A DNA stretch of 64,000 nucleotides from Asanoa ferruginea (GCF_003387075.1 NZ_QUMQ01000001.1:4712001-4776000); one strand, 5' to 3'. Counted from the stretch's first letter, positions 19,383 through 30,235 are shown. Translations and numbers: made by a program. The notes: generated from the letters alone by a model not told the origin.

Positions 19383-19413
19383 ACCGGGCTGTGCCGGTTC
19401 GGCACAGCCCGGT
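19383..19413 (-). terminator. Hairpin terminator after the xylanase gene
   Basis: A perfect 13-bp inverted repeat (ACCGGGCTGTGCC and GGCACAGCCCGGT) with a five-base loop, lying 10 bases beyond the xylanase stop and before the start region of the HhH-GPD gene. There is no long T-run, as is common for actinobacterial terminators. It probably insulates the HhH-GPD gene from xylanase transcription. Confidence 0.75.
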
Positions 19414-19423
19414 CAGTGGCTTC

Positions 19424-21317
<1,894 letters not shown>

Positions 21318-21321
<4 letters not shown>

Positions 21322-22268
21322 CCGCTCCTGCCGACGCCGACGTCGAGGCCCACCGACCCGAGTTGCTGGTGCACTGCTACCGGATGCTCGGGTCGGTCGA
21401 CGACGCCGAAGACGTGGTGCAGGAGACGATGCTGCGTGCCTGGCGCGCCCGGGAGTCCTACGACCCCGGGCGCGCCGCCCTGCGTACCTGGCTCTACAAG
21501 ATCGCCACCAACGCCTGCCTGACTGCGCTGCGCGGACGGGCCCGCCGGCCGCTCCCGTCCGGCCTCGGCGCGCCCGACGACGACCCTTCTGGCACGCCGC
21601 TCGTGCCGGCGTTCGACATCCCGTGGCTCCAGCCGTTGCCGGACGCCCGGATCGAGGATCCGGCCGGGCGGGTGGTGCGGCGGGGGAGCCTGCGGCTCGC
21701 GCTGGTCGCCGCGCTCCAGGTGCTGCCGGCCCGGCAGCGCGCGGTGCTCCTGCTCCGGGAGGTGTTGGAGTTTTCCGCCGCTGAGGTGGCCGATCTGCTC
21801 GACACGTCGGTGCCGGCCGTCAACAGCGCGTTGCAGCGGGCCCGCTCGGCACTGTCTGATGTGGAGGAACTGGAGGTCGTCGAGCCCGACGACCGCACCG
21901 TCCGGGCGACGGTCGACCGCTACCTGCGGGCCTTCGAGGTCGCCGACGTCGAGGGCCTGGTCCGGTTGCTCACCGACGACGCGGTGCTGGAGATGCCGCC
22001 GGTGCCGCTCTGGTATCGCGGGCGGGACGCGTACGCCACTTTCATGCACCGGGTCTATGCCATGAACGGCGAGTTCTGGCGGGTGGTGCGGCTGGGCGCC
22101 AACACCCAACCGGCGTTCGCGGCCTACGTCCGCGATGGCGACGGTTTCGCCCTGCACACCCTCCAGATCCTGACCGTCCCGGCGGCCGGTGGCGTCGCCC
22201 GCAACGTGGTCTACCGCGACCCGGCCGTGTTCGCCGACTTCGCTCTCCCGGCGACACTGTCCTCTTGA
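21318..22268 (+). CDS. ECF sigma factor with C-terminal SnoaL-like domain (SigG/SigX5-like)
   Basis: A 316-residue sigma-70 family factor from GTG 21318. Sigma2 is LLVHCYRMLGSVDDAEDVVQETMLRAWRA with RTWLYKIATNACLTALRGR. A spacer includes the IPWLQPLPD motif typical of the SigG-like (TIGR02960) group. Sigma4 is LQVLPARQRAVLLLREVLEFSAAEVADLLDTSVPAVNSALQRARS. The last ~120 residues are an NTF2/SnoaL domain (YLRAFEVADVEGLVRLLTDDAVLEMPP). In such sigma factors the tail replaces a separate anti-sigma factor. The gene is coupled to the upstream SgcJ-like gene by GTGA. Confidence 0.93.
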
Positions 22269-22287
22269 CCGCCGTTGGCGGCTGGCC

Positions 22288-22317
22288 TTGTGGATACTCA
22301 GGTGAACTGACTATTCT
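22288..22317 (+). promoter_or_regulatory. Candidate promoter for a leaderless PadR transcript
   Basis: TTGTGG (22288-22293) and TATTCT (22312-22317) are separated by 18 bases. The -10-like hexamer ends three bases before the tandem GTG start codons of the PadR gene, and no Shine-Dalgarno is visible. This is the arrangement of leaderless actinobacterial transcripts. Prediction only. Confidence 0.4.
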
Positions 22318-22320
22318 GTC

Positions 22321-22656
22321 GTGGTGACTATCCGCGAACAGAGCTACTTCGCGCTCGCCGCGCTGATGGACGGGCCACTGCACGGATACGCGATCATCAA
22401 GCGCGCGTCGGAACTGTCCGGCGGACGGGTGCGGATGGCCGCCGGCACCCTCTACGCGGCGCTCGACCGGCTCAGCGCCGAGGGCCTGCTCCGCGTCGTC
22501 GACGAAGAGGTGGTCAACGGCCGGGCCCGGCGCTACTACGACCTCACCGACGAGGGCATCGCGGCCCTGCGCGCGGAGGCCGAGCGGATGCTCCAGGCCG
22601 CGCAGGTCGTGACCGAGCGCCCGGCAAGGCGCGCGCGGGTGGTGAAGCCGGCATGA
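22321..22656 (+). CDS. PadR family transcriptional regulator
   Basis: An 111-residue winged-helix protein: EQSYFALAALMDGPLHGYAIIKRASELSGGRVRMAAGTLYAALDRLSAEGLL, a wing, then YYDLTDEGIAALRAEAERM and a short basic tail (ARRARVV). It is a PadR s2-type protein without the long C-terminal domain of the one at 3366. The start is one of two tandem GTG codons (22321 or 22324). Its stop overlaps the ATG of the membrane protein gene (ATGA), a common PadR/membrane-protein pairing in which the partner is often part of the regulated unit. Confidence 0.92.
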   Translation: MVTIREQSYFALAALMDGPLHGYAIIKRASELSGGRVRMAAGTLYAALDRLSAEGLLRVVDEEVVNGRARRYYDLTDEGIAALRAEAERMLQAAQVVTERPARRARVVKPA

Positions 22657-23597
22657 GCCACGACGCACTCGAGGCCCGCTACCGGCGGCTGCTGTGGGCC
22701 TACCCGAAGCGCTACCGGCACGAACGCGGCGCCGAGATGATCGGCACGCTGCTGGAGGCGGCCGGCCCCGACCAACGCCGGCCGACCGCGCGGGAAGCGA
22801 CGATCCTGGTCCTACGTGGACTCCAGACCCGGGCGGGAACCCACAGCGCTCCCGCGGCGGGCCGGGGCGCCAGAGGTGCGCTGCGGCTGGCGGTGCTCCT
22901 GCTGCTGGCCTACGCCGGTGCCGGCAGCCTCGCCGAGAGCGGCCGGGTCATTCCCCGGATGATCTCTCAGGGCGTCGACTACCCTTCCGAGCTGATCCAT
23001 CCACTGGTGACGGTCACCTGCGCCCTGGCCCTCCTGGCGGTCGCCGGCGGGCGTTACCTGCTGGGCCTGCTGGCCACGCTCGGCGCGCTGGCCGGCACCC
23101 TGGTCGTCACCTACTTCAGCCTGGTCGGCGTCGACGTGGTCACCGGCGAGCGCTACTACCCGGCGATCATCTCGGTCCGTGACTTCGTGGCGGGCGAGTC
23201 GACGATCTGGCCGATGCCGCTCGCCGCGCTGCTGCTCCTGCCGTTGCTGATCCGTCCGGCCCCGGGCAGCCGGCGGCCTGCGTTCTGGCTGCTGGCCGTG
23301 CCGGCTGCGGTGGTCCTGCTGCCCACCGACTACGACACGACGACGGGTCTGCAACCGTGGGCGACCGTGGCGGTGCTGGCCGGCGCCCTGTTGTGGGTCG
23401 CGGTCGACGCACGCGCGACCATCGCGGCGGGGGTGCTGCTCCTCCCGGTGATCCTCGCCTGGCTGTGGCTCAGCCAGTTCGGCGCCTGGGACCAGCCCGG
23501 CAGCGACGCCAGCCTGTGGTTCTGGACGGTCCTGTCCGGCGCCCTGGCCCTACTGACCGCCGGCACCCTGCGCCTGCGCCGCCAGGCCCGCGTCTAG
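22653..23597 (+). CDS. Multi-pass membrane protein of unknown function, PadR partner
   Basis: A 314-residue protein. A soluble N-terminal region (EARYRRLLWAYPKRYRHERGAEMIGTLLEAA) resembles the short prefix seen on many PadR-linked actinobacterial membrane proteins. About eight hydrophobic helices follow, among them LRLAVLLLLAYAGAGSLA, LVTVTCALALLAVAGG, YLLGLLATLGALAGTLVVTYFSLVG, LLLLPLLI and a final TVLSGALALLTAGTLRLRR. No transporter signature is recognised. It is coupled to the PadR gene and converges with the DUF4236 gene, overlapping it by four bases. Confidence 0.8.
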   Translation: MSHDALEARYRRLLWAYPKRYRHERGAEMIGTLLEAAGPDQRRPTAREATILVLRGLQTRAGTHSAPAAGRGARGALRLAVLLLLAYAGAGSLAESGRVIPRMISQGVDYPSELIHPLVTVTCALALLAVAGGRYLLGLLATLGALAGTLVVTYFSLVGVDVVTGERYYPAIISVRDFVAGESTIWPMPLAALLLLPLLIRPAPGSRRPAFWLLAVPAAVVLLPTDYDTTTGLQPWATVAVLAGALLWVAVDARATIAAGVLLLPVILAWLWLSQFGAWDQPGSDASLWFWTVLSGALALLTAGTLRLRRQARV

Positions 23598-24724
23598 CCG
23601 GCGGTGAGCTCCTCGAGGTCGACGGCTTTGACCAGGGCGGCGATGTCGGGCTCGTCGGACAGGTCGACCGGGCTGAGTTCCTTGCTCCGGCCCTTCTGCG
23701 CCATCAGTTTCTCGTGGGCCGCCGCGTTGAGGATGTCGATCGCGTCGGCGTCGTGCCAGCGCACTCCCTCCAGCGCCCGGCGGGTTATCGAAACGGCGGC
23801 CAGGCAGGACACGTTGGGACGGCCATAAGGGTCACGACCCTCGTCGCGCAGCACCACCACCCTTGCAGCGGTCAGGCCGGGCGCGACGGCGAATGCCTCG
23901 CGGACCGTGACCAGAACCTGCCCGCAGACGAACGCCTTGTAGAAGTCGGCCTTGTCGGCCTGGGTGATCTTCTTCAACGACAGGTTCCCGGCAGCCGTCC
24001 GGCCCGGCATCTGCTCGGGAATCGCGTGCGCGGCCGGTGGCACCAACACGACCAGCGACACCTCTCCCGCGACCACGCCCACCGCGGCGGCCGGAGCCTC
24101 GTTGTCCTCGAACGCCTCGGCCAGGGTGCGGAGCACCGTGTCGGGATCATTGCCGACCAACCACTGCCACTGTTGGTCAAGGCTGCGCTGCCATTGCGCC
24201 TGTCGGCCCTTGAGCTCGGCCCATTGTCGGGCCGCTTCCGCGTCCGCCCAGGTCGCCGCCTGGGCTTTCGCCGCGGCGCGATCCGCGCGCTTGAGCATGC
24301 CGATCCCAGCGAGAGCCTGCTTCTCGTAGTGCTGGTAGATCGCCGCCCGGTCCGGTGCTGGCGGCTCCGGCGCGATCGGTCGCCGCACGCTCGGGAAGTC
24401 GACCCGGTGCAGGTTCAGGATGCGCAGAAAGGCGTCTGTCAGTTGTTGTGCCATGGCGGCGCGATCCGCTTGGGCGGCGTAGCGCTGCTGCGCCGCCACT
24501 TGACGCTGGTAGGCAGCCTGCCCGGAGTTGCCGCCACGGCTTCCGGAGCGGCCGCGGCCGGCACCGAGCGACGTGTAGAAACCGACCGGCCCCACGCCGG
24601 TCGAGATGCCGGTCCGGCCGCCGCCGATGTGCACCCGAGCCGCGCGCGGGCCGATGCTGGTTCGGACCCCGCGCGAGGACGCTCTGATCCGCACGCCGGG
24701 CGCGAGCTTCAGTGAAAATCCCAC
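23594..24724 (-). CDS. DUF4236 domain-containing protein
   Basis: A 376-residue protein. Its N-terminus (MGFSLKLAPGVRIRASSRGVRTSIGPRAARVHIGGGRTGISTGVGPVGFY) is the small Gly-rich DUF4236 module. An Ala/Gln-rich coiled-coil-like region follows (~75-190, including YQRQVAAQQRYAAQADRAAMAQ), and the C-terminal ~190 residues form a mixed alpha/beta domain (ITQADKADFYKAFVCGQVLVTVREAFAVAPGL). Function is unknown. There is no signal peptide. It converges with the membrane protein gene upstream in the window. Confidence 0.82.
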   Translation of the reverse strand: MGFSLKLAPGVRIRASSRGVRTSIGPRAARVHIGGGRTGISTGVGPVGFYTSLGAGRGRSGSRGGNSGQAAYQRQVAAQQRYAAQADRAAMAQQLTDAFLRILNLHRVDFPSVRRPIAPEPPAPDRAAIYQHYEKQALAGIGMLKRADRAAAKAQAATWADAEAARQWAELKGRQAQWQRSLDQQWQWLVGNDPDTVLRTLAEAFEDNEAPAAAVGVVAGEVSLVVLVPPAAHAIPEQMPGRTAAGNLSLKKITQADKADFYKAFVCGQVLVTVREAFAVAPGLTAARVVVLRDEGRDPYGRPNVSCLAAVSITRRALEGVRWHDADAIDILNAAAHEKLMAQKGRSKELSPVDLSDEPDIAALVKAVDLEELTAG

Positions 24725-24788
24725 GCCACGACCCTACGAAGATCTCGTTGGGCCGCGGCTCGGCTAGGTGGTCACTCCCGGCGGTCGG

Positions 24789-25145
24789 TCAGCCGCGGGC
24801 GAGGCGGCGTTCGCCCGAGGAGCCCTGCACATACTCCAGGTCGTAGTGTGCGAACACCGACGGCTCGTTGCTCGCCGGGAGTTCGCCACCGTCCGGGATG
24901 GACGGTGCGTTCTTCACCTGGTCGCGGAAGGCGGTCACCTTCACATAGCCCGGGCCGACGTTGGCGCCCGCCAGCGGCACGAAGACCGCGCGGTGGCGGG
25001 TCGGCATGCCGATGGTGACCGTGGCGAAGGTGGGCTCGTCCGTCGCGGTGTCGAGGTAGACCGACTCCAGATTCCCGATCTTGTTGCCTTCCGGGTCGAC
25101 CACCGCTTCGCCCTGCCACTCGCGGATATCAACTGAATCGAACAT
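24789..25145 (-). CDS. PRC-barrel domain protein
   Basis: An 118-residue protein from ATG 25145 (MFDSVDIREWQGEAVVDPEGNKIGNLESVYLD), preceded by a GAGGGGG ribosome binding site. The N-terminal ~75 residues are a PRC-barrel beta domain (EPTFATVTIGMPTRHRAVFVPLAGANVGPGYVKVTAF); the C-terminal part is acidic and probably flexible. PRC barrels occur in RNA-processing and photosynthetic proteins, and in many small actinobacterial stress proteins of unknown role. It lies 37 bp before the MFS exporter gene end on the same strand. Confidence 0.87.
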   Translation of the reverse strand: MFDSVDIREWQGEAVVDPEGNKIGNLESVYLDTATDEPTFATVTIGMPTRHRAVFVPLAGANVGPGYVKVTAFRDQVKNAPSIPDGGELPASNEPSVFAHYDLEYVQGSSGERRLARG

Positions 25146-25182
25146 CGCCAGCCCCCTCATGGATTCTTTGGACGGAAAGCCG

Positions 25183-26775
25183 CTACGTCGTGCCGGGCGC
25201 CGGGTCGGCGCCCCGGTTGGCCCGGGCACCGGCCGACTCCGATGCCGGCCGCTCCTCGGCGCCCGGCTCGCCGGTCGTCAGCGCGGGGCCGCCGTCGTCG
25301 TCGGTCGGTGGGGCGCCGGTGGGCTGGGGTGCGTGGGCCTGGATCAGGAAGAAGATCAGGATCGCGCCGGCCGCGAAGATGCCGGCCGAAACCAGGAACG
25401 CGACCTTGTAGCCGGCGACCGGTGCCTCGGCCGCCGCCGCGGCGCCCGTGTGGGTGGCCGCGTACGTGCTGGTCACGCTCACCGCGATGGTGCTCAGCAG
25501 GGCCGTGCCGATCGAGCCGCCGACCTGCTGCATCGTGTTGACCAGGGCGGAGGCGACGCCCGCGTCGTTGCGGCTGACGCGTTCGGTCGCGGTGTTGATC
25601 GCCGGCGCGAAGATCAGGCCGAAACCGAAGCCGAGCAGGGGCAGGGCGGGCAGGATGTGCACCCAGTAGTTCGAGGTGGCGGTGATGAAGTAGAGGTAGG
25701 TCATGCCCACGGCGGCCAGCGCCATGCCCGCCGTGATCAGCACCCGGGCGCCCAGGATCGGCATCAGCTTCACGTTGGCCAGCGTCGAGCCGATCAACAC
25801 GAAGGTGATCATCGGTAGGAACGCCACGCCGGTCAGCACCGGGCTGTAGCCCTTGGTGAGTTGCAGGTAGAAGGTCAGGAAGAGGAAGACCCCGAAGATC
25901 GCGATCGCCGCGAGGCCGACGGCCAGATAGGCGGCGCCGCGGCTGCGGTCGAGCACGATGCGCAGCGGCAGCAGGGGTTGTCGGACCCGGCGCTCGACCT
26001 GCACGAACGCCGTGAGCAGGACGGCCGCGACGATCAGGCTGACGATCGTGATGATGTCGCCCCAGCCGTCGGAGGCCGCGCGGGCGAACCCGTACACGAT
26101 GAGGAAGAGACCCACCGCGGCGCAGACCGTACCCCACCAGTCGATCTTGGGTTTGGTGTCCGGTCGTTGGTTCCGGAGGTAGATCTGGCAGCCGACGAAC
26201 GCGATGCCGGCGAAGACCAGGTTGACGAAGAAGCACCAGCGCCAGGACGCATATTCGGTCAGCACCCCGCCGAGCAGGAGTCCGACCGCACCACCGCCGC
26301 CGGCGACAGCGCCGTACACGCCGAATGCTCTGCCCCGTTCTGCCGGTTTTTGGAAGCTGTTGGCGATGGTCGACAGCGCGGCCGGTGCGAGCAGCGCGCC
26401 GAACGCGCCCTGGAAGGCCCGGGACACCACCAGCACCATGAAGTCGGTGGACGCCCCGCCGGCGGCGGACGCGGCCGCGAAGCCGATCAGCCCGATGAGG
26501 AACATCCGCTTGCGGCCGAAAAGGTCACCCAGCCGCCCGCCGAGCAACAGCAAGGACCCGAAGGCCAGCGCGTACGCCGTGACGACCCACTGCCGGTCGC
26601 TGTCGGCGAAGTGCAGCGCGTCCTGCGCGGCGGGGAGGGCGATATTGACGATGGTGGCGTCGAGCACGACCATGAGCTGTGCGATCGAGACGATCACCAG
26701 GATGGTCCAGCGGTGTTTGCTCTCGAACTCGCGATCGGCCTCGTATTGGCGGGCCGCAGCGGTTTCTGTCGTCAT
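25183..26775 (-). CDS. MFS drug exporter, DHA2 family (14 TM)
   Basis: A 530-residue EmrB/QacA-type transporter. The first helix carries the DHA2 motif LMVVLDATIVNIALPAAQ. Motif A is GGRLGDLFGRKRMF, and GAVAGGGGAVGLLLGGVLTEYASWRWCFFVNLVFA is the antiporter motif C and Trp-Arg-Trp region. Fourteen hydrophobic helices can be placed, with a 50-residue acidic/Ala tail after QAHAPQP. It exports lipophilic drugs by proton antiport. The ATG at 26775 has GAGGAAG upstream. Its regulator is not adjacent. The 190-bp region to the divergent DUF4235 gene is relatively AT-rich and presumably holds both promoters. Confidence 0.94.
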   Translation of the reverse strand: MTTETAAARQYEADREFESKHRWTILVIVSIAQLMVVLDATIVNIALPAAQDALHFADSDRQWVVTAYALAFGSLLLLGGRLGDLFGRKRMFLIGLIGFAAASAAGGASTDFMVLVVSRAFQGAFGALLAPAALSTIANSFQKPAERGRAFGVYGAVAGGGGAVGLLLGGVLTEYASWRWCFFVNLVFAGIAFVGCQIYLRNQRPDTKPKIDWWGTVCAAVGLFLIVYGFARAASDGWGDIITIVSLIVAAVLLTAFVQVERRVRQPLLPLRIVLDRSRGAAYLAVGLAAIAIFGVFLFLTFYLQLTKGYSPVLTGVAFLPMITFVLIGSTLANVKLMPILGARVLITAGMALAAVGMTYLYFITATSNYWVHILPALPLLGFGFGLIFAPAINTATERVSRNDAGVASALVNTMQQVGGSIGTALLSTIAVSVTSTYAATHTGAAAAAEAPVAGYKVAFLVSAGIFAAGAILIFFLIQAHAPQPTGAPPTDDDGGPALTTGEPGAEERPASESAGARANRGADPAPGTT

Positions 26776-26965
26776 ATGACTTCCTCGGCCTAAATGACCG
26801 GAAAAACCTTCTTTTGTGCTAGCCAATCTCCACCGTATGACGCGACCCGACCACCGCCAGCGACAACGCCGAGTTCGCCCCTGTGTCCTGGCTCTCGGGT
26901 TTAGCACTTCGCTCGCCAGGCAAAACCTCTCGCCAATCGACAAACTCCCCCGGAAGAGAGGCACC

Positions 26966-27226
26966 ATGGGCAAGCTGGTCTACAAGCCGGTGGGAATCCT
27001 GCTCGGCGTCGCGGCCGGCGGCATCGCCGGCGTGGTGTTCAAGCAGGTGTGGAAGCGGGTCGCCGGCGACTCCGACGCGCCCAACGCCACCGACGAGGAG
27101 CGCGGCTGGGCCGAGATCCTCGCGGCCGCGGCGCTCCAGGGTGCCATCTTCGCGCTGGTCAAGGCCGCGGTCGACCGCGGCGGCGCGGTGGGCGTCAAGC
27201 GGCTGACCGGCCGCTGGCCGACGTAA
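26966..27226 (+). CDS. DUF4235 membrane protein
   Basis: An 86-residue protein starting MGKLVYKPVGILLGVAAGGIAGVVFKQVWKRVAG, with a glycine-rich N-terminal helix and a second amphipathic/hydrophobic helix (WAEILAAAALQGAIFALVKAAVDRGG). This is the DUF4235 family, small membrane-associated actinobacterial proteins of unknown role. GAAGAGAGG precedes the ATG. A hairpin terminator follows seven bases after the stop. Confidence 0.85.
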   Translation: MGKLVYKPVGILLGVAAGGIAGVVFKQVWKRVAGDSDAPNATDEERGWAEILAAAALQGAIFALVKAAVDRGGAVGVKRLTGRWPT

Positions 27227-27232
27227 CGGTTG

Positions 27233-27258
27233 GGGCCTGAGTTCCCGGGCTCAGGCCC
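27233..27258 (+). terminator. Hairpin terminator after the DUF4235 gene
   Basis: GGGCCTGAG and CTCAGGCCC form a perfect 9-bp stem around an eight-base loop, seven bases after the DUF4235 stop and 35 bases before the kinase start. No T-tract follows. Confidence 0.65.
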
Positions 27259-27292
27259 TCGGTCGCGACCAGTCCGTACGATGGTGGGCGCT

Positions 27293-28648
27293 ATGTCGAC
27301 GCTTGCGCCCGGCCTACGCCTGCACGACCGCTTCCTGCTGGTCGCGCGGATCGGTGTGGGCGGGATGGCTGAGGTCTGGCGGGCCGACGACACCGTCCTG
27401 GGCCGCCCCGTCGCCGTGAAGGTGCTCGACCCGTCGATCGGCAGCGACACCACGATCCGGATCGCCACCCACCGCGAGGCGCGCGCCGCCGCGGGCCTGA
27501 CCCACCCCAACATCACCAGGGTGTACGACTACGGCGAGGCCGCCCTGCCCCACGGCGGGCTGGCGCCCTACCTGGTGATGGAGTTGGTCGAGGGCGCCGA
27601 CCTGGCCTCCCGGCTGACCGCCGGCCCGCTGCCCTGGCCGGATGCGGCATCTCTCGCGGCGCAGGTGGCCGCGGGGCTGGCCGCCGCCCACGCGGCCGGC
27701 GTGGTGCACTGCGACATCAAGCCCGGCAACGTGATGCTGACCGCGACCGGCGTCAAGATCCTCGACTTCGGCATCGCGGGTTTGGCCGGCGTCACCGCTT
27801 CCGACGGGGTCCGCTACGGCACCGTGGGTTACCTCGCGCCCGAGCGGCTGGCCGGGGCCGACCCGACCCCGGCAGGCGATGTCTACAGCGTGGGCGTGCT
27901 GCTCGCGGAGGCCCTGGTCGGGCGCCGGCCCGAGTCGAGCCGCGGGGTGGCCAGCTTCCCGGTGCTGCCCGGCGTGCCGGCGGCGCTCACCCGGGTCGGT
28001 GCCGCCTGCCTGGCCGCCGACCCGGCCCTCCGTCCTTCGGCGGCGGAGGTCGCCGCCGCGCTGACCGACCTGGCCACCGCTGTCGTTCCCGGCCGGGCGG
28101 TGGTCGCGGCGCCGACGACCGCGATCCGCCGCCTCGACGAGCCGGAGCCGATCGAGGGCGCTCTGGTGGCCCGCAACCCGATGCGGGCGGTGGCCCTCGG
28201 CGCGCTCGCCGCGATCCTGGTGGTGGTCGGGATCGTGCTGGCGATCGTGGCCAGCCCGTCCGGCGGAAACACGCCGGGTGGCGGGGGAGTGGCACAGGCG
28301 GGCGCCAGCCCGCCGGCGCCCGCAGTCGACGACCTCAAGCCCGAGCCGACCACCGAGCCGCCGGCGCCGACCGCGCCGGCCGACGTGTTGGACCAGTTCG
28401 AGGCGGCCCTCGACCAGGCGGTCGCGGAGGGCAAGATCGACGAGAAGGCCGCCGAGCGGATCGGGGACCGGCTCGACGACCTGCGCAAGGCGGTGTCGCG
28501 CGGTCGCGACGTCGCTGAGGAGGCCCGCGACCTGCGCAGCGAGGTGCTCCGCGACCGCAACAAGGAACACGTCGACGAACTGGTCCGCCGCCAGTTGGTG
28601 CGGCTGCTGGTCCCCCTCAACAGCGCCAACGACGACGAAGAGGGCTGA
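27293..28648 (+). CDS. Membrane-anchored serine/threonine protein kinase
   Basis: A 451-residue Hanks-type kinase from ATG 27293. The glycine loop is RIGVGGMAEVW, the ATP lysine is Lys43 in VAVKVLD, the catalytic loop is HCDIKPGN (Asp141) and DFG is at 158-160, followed by GTVGYLAPE. A Cys replaces the Arg of the usual HRD motif, making this a non-RD kinase whose activity may not depend on activation-loop phosphorylation. Residues ~299-320 form one transmembrane helix. A Pro-rich stretch and a charged coiled-coil-like domain outside the membrane follow (EAALDQAVAEGKIDEKAAERIGDRLDDLRK), with no PASTA repeats. No phosphatase lies next to it; the PP2C-like gene further downstream is degenerate. 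Confidence 0.93.
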   Translation: MSTLAPGLRLHDRFLLVARIGVGGMAEVWRADDTVLGRPVAVKVLDPSIGSDTTIRIATHREARAAAGLTHPNITRVYDYGEAALPHGGLAPYLVMELVEGADLASRLTAGPLPWPDAASLAAQVAAGLAAAHAAGVVHCDIKPGNVMLTATGVKILDFGIAGLAGVTASDGVRYGTVGYLAPERLAGADPTPAGDVYSVGVLLAEALVGRRPESSRGVASFPVLPGVPAALTRVGAACLAADPALRPSAAEVAAALTDLATAVVPGRAVVAAPTTAIRRLDEPEPIEGALVARNPMRAVALGALAAILVVVGIVLAIVASPSGGNTPGGGGVAQAGASPPAPAVDDLKPEPTTEPPAPTAPADVLDQFEAALDQAVAEGKIDEKAAERIGDRLDDLRKAVSRGRDVAEEARDLRSEVLRDRNKEHVDELVRRQLVRLLVPLNSANDDEEG

Positions 28649-28740
28649 GGCGCCGCGCGCCGGACGGGCGGCTCGTAGCCGCCCGGCCCCCGTCGCCCGA
28701 CTCGGCCCAAGCGGCCGCGGCTCGCGTTGGCCCACGCCAG

Positions 28741-29129
28741 CGTCGCACTGGCTCGGCGTTGGGCCGGCTCGGTTGGGCGCCGGCCCTGCCTTCGAGCGTG
28801 GCCTGAGAGGCGCCCGGCCCGCGGTCGACAGGCCCGGCTCGGCGTTGGGCCGGCTTGGCGTCGGGCCGGCCCCGCCATCGAGCGCGGGCTTAGAGCAGCC
28901 CGGCCGCGGTCGACAGGCCCGGCTTGGCGTTGGGCCGGCCCCCATCGAGCGCGGGCTTAGAGCAGCCCGGCCGCGGTCGACAGGCCCGGCTTGGCGTTGG
29001 GCCGGCCCCCATCGAGCGCGGGCTTAGAGCAGCCCGGCCGCGGTCGACAGGCCCGGCTTGGCGTTGGGCCGGCTTGGCGTCGGGCCGGCTTGGCGTCGGG
29101 CCGGCCCCGCCATCGAGCGCGGGCTTAGA
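28741..29129. repeat. Tandem repeat array (67-bp unit with 16-bp sub-repeats)
   Basis: GC-rich tandem repeats fill the space between the kinase gene and the IS. Near-identical 67-bp units are marked by CTTAGAGCAGCCCGGCC at 28889, 28956 and 29023, with a 101-bp variant ending at 29129 that carries two more copies of a 16-bp sub-unit (CTTGGCGTCGGGCCGG). Degenerate copies extend back to about 28741. Each unit contains TTAGAGCAGCCCGGC, identical to the last codons and stop of tex on the minus strand. Apparent reading frames here are repeat artefacts. The 28649-28740 stretch is GC-rich sequence with no visible gene. Confidence 0.85.
29124..29129. repeat. Target site duplication CTTAGA (partner at 30236-30241)
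   Basis: CTTAGA occurs immediately before the left inverted repeat (29124-29129) and immediately after the right one (30236-30241), as expected for a six-base target duplication. The restored empty site reads GCGGGCTTAGAGCAGCC, the same junction found in each upstream tandem repeat. The right copy holds the tex stop on the minus strand and the transposase stop on the plus strand. Confidence 0.85.
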
Positions 29130-30235
29130 TGTGCTGTCCAGGGAGGTTGGTCAAGGTTGTGTGACGAGACGATCTAGGTCTTGAAAGGGTGAGGCCTCCG
29201 GTCGTGAAGTGGAGCTGTCGAAGAACCGCTTCACCTGACCTGGAGGCCTCGTGGCACACGCTAACGCAGCCCTGACCCCGAAAGCACGCCTCAAACTCGC
29301 CCGCCTGGTCGTCGATGAGCGCTGGACGGTCTCCGCGGCCTCCCGCCGATTCGATGTCTCCTACCGCACCGCGAAACGGTGGGTCGACCGGTATCTCGCG
29401 ATGGGAGCCGCGGGTATGCAGGACCGGTCCAGCCGCCCACTCCACACCCCGACCCGCACCCGCCGCGACCTGGTCCGCAAGATCGTGTACTTGCGGTGGC
29501 GGCACCGACTCGGCCCTGTCGCGATCGCCGCCCGTCTCGGGATGGCCGCCTCCACCGTGCACGCGGTCCTGGTCCGTGCCCGGATCAACCGGCTCTCCCA
29601 CATCGATCGACGCACCGGTGAACCGATCCGCCGCTACGAACACGACACCGCGGGCGCCCTGATCCACGTCGACGTCAAGAAACTCGGCAACATCCCCGAC
29701 GGCGGCGGCTGGCGATACGTCGGCCGCGTCCAAGGCAAGCGACACCGCGCCGCGACCACCGGCAAGCCCCGCAGCGCCTACCGCAACCCGAAGATGGGCA
29801 CCGCCCACGTCCACACCGTCATCGACGACCACTCCCGCGTCGCCTACGCCGAAATCCACAACGACGAGACCGCCATAACCGCAGCTGCAGTCTTGACCCG
29901 CGCAGTGGCTTGGTTCGCCGCCCGCGGCGTCCGAGTGCAAAGGGTGCTGTCCGACAACGGCTCGGCCTACCGCTCCCGCCTCTGGCGCGAGACCTGCACC
30001 CAGCTCGGCATCACCGTCAAGAAGACCCGCCCCTACCGGCCCCAGACCAACGGCAAGATCGAACGGTTCCACCGCACCCTTAACGCCTGGGCGATCGATC
30101 GGTTCTACCCCACCGAACACCACCGCCGCGCGGCCCTACCCCGATGGCTGCACTTCTACAATCACCACCGACCCCACACCGCGATCGGCGGCCAGCCACC
30201 CATCACCCGCCTTACCAACCTGGCTGGACAGCACA
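29130..30235 (+). mobile_element. IS481-family insertion sequence, apparently intact
   Basis: A 1106-bp element bounded by inverted repeats beginning TGTGCTGTCCAG. After that 12-base match the ends read GG or CC and then share AGGTTGGT, giving about 22 bp with two mismatches. The ends have the TG...CA form of DDE retroviral-integrase-like elements. It is flanked by CTTAGA direct repeats and carries one full-length transposase gene. It sits between the tandem array and the tex gene. Intact ends and an open transposase suggest recent insertion. Confidence 0.93.

Noticed and set aside
16589-19405. Long minus-strand open frame (about 940 codons)
   Set aside because: Antisense shadow of coxE, coxF and coxG, which have recognised domains and coupled starts; low-complexity product.
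28741-29129. Open reading frames of 70-250 residues through the repeat array
   Set aside because: They encode Arg/Ala/Trp-rich repeated sequence in several frames at once, a by-product of GC-rich repeats; no start signals or family match.
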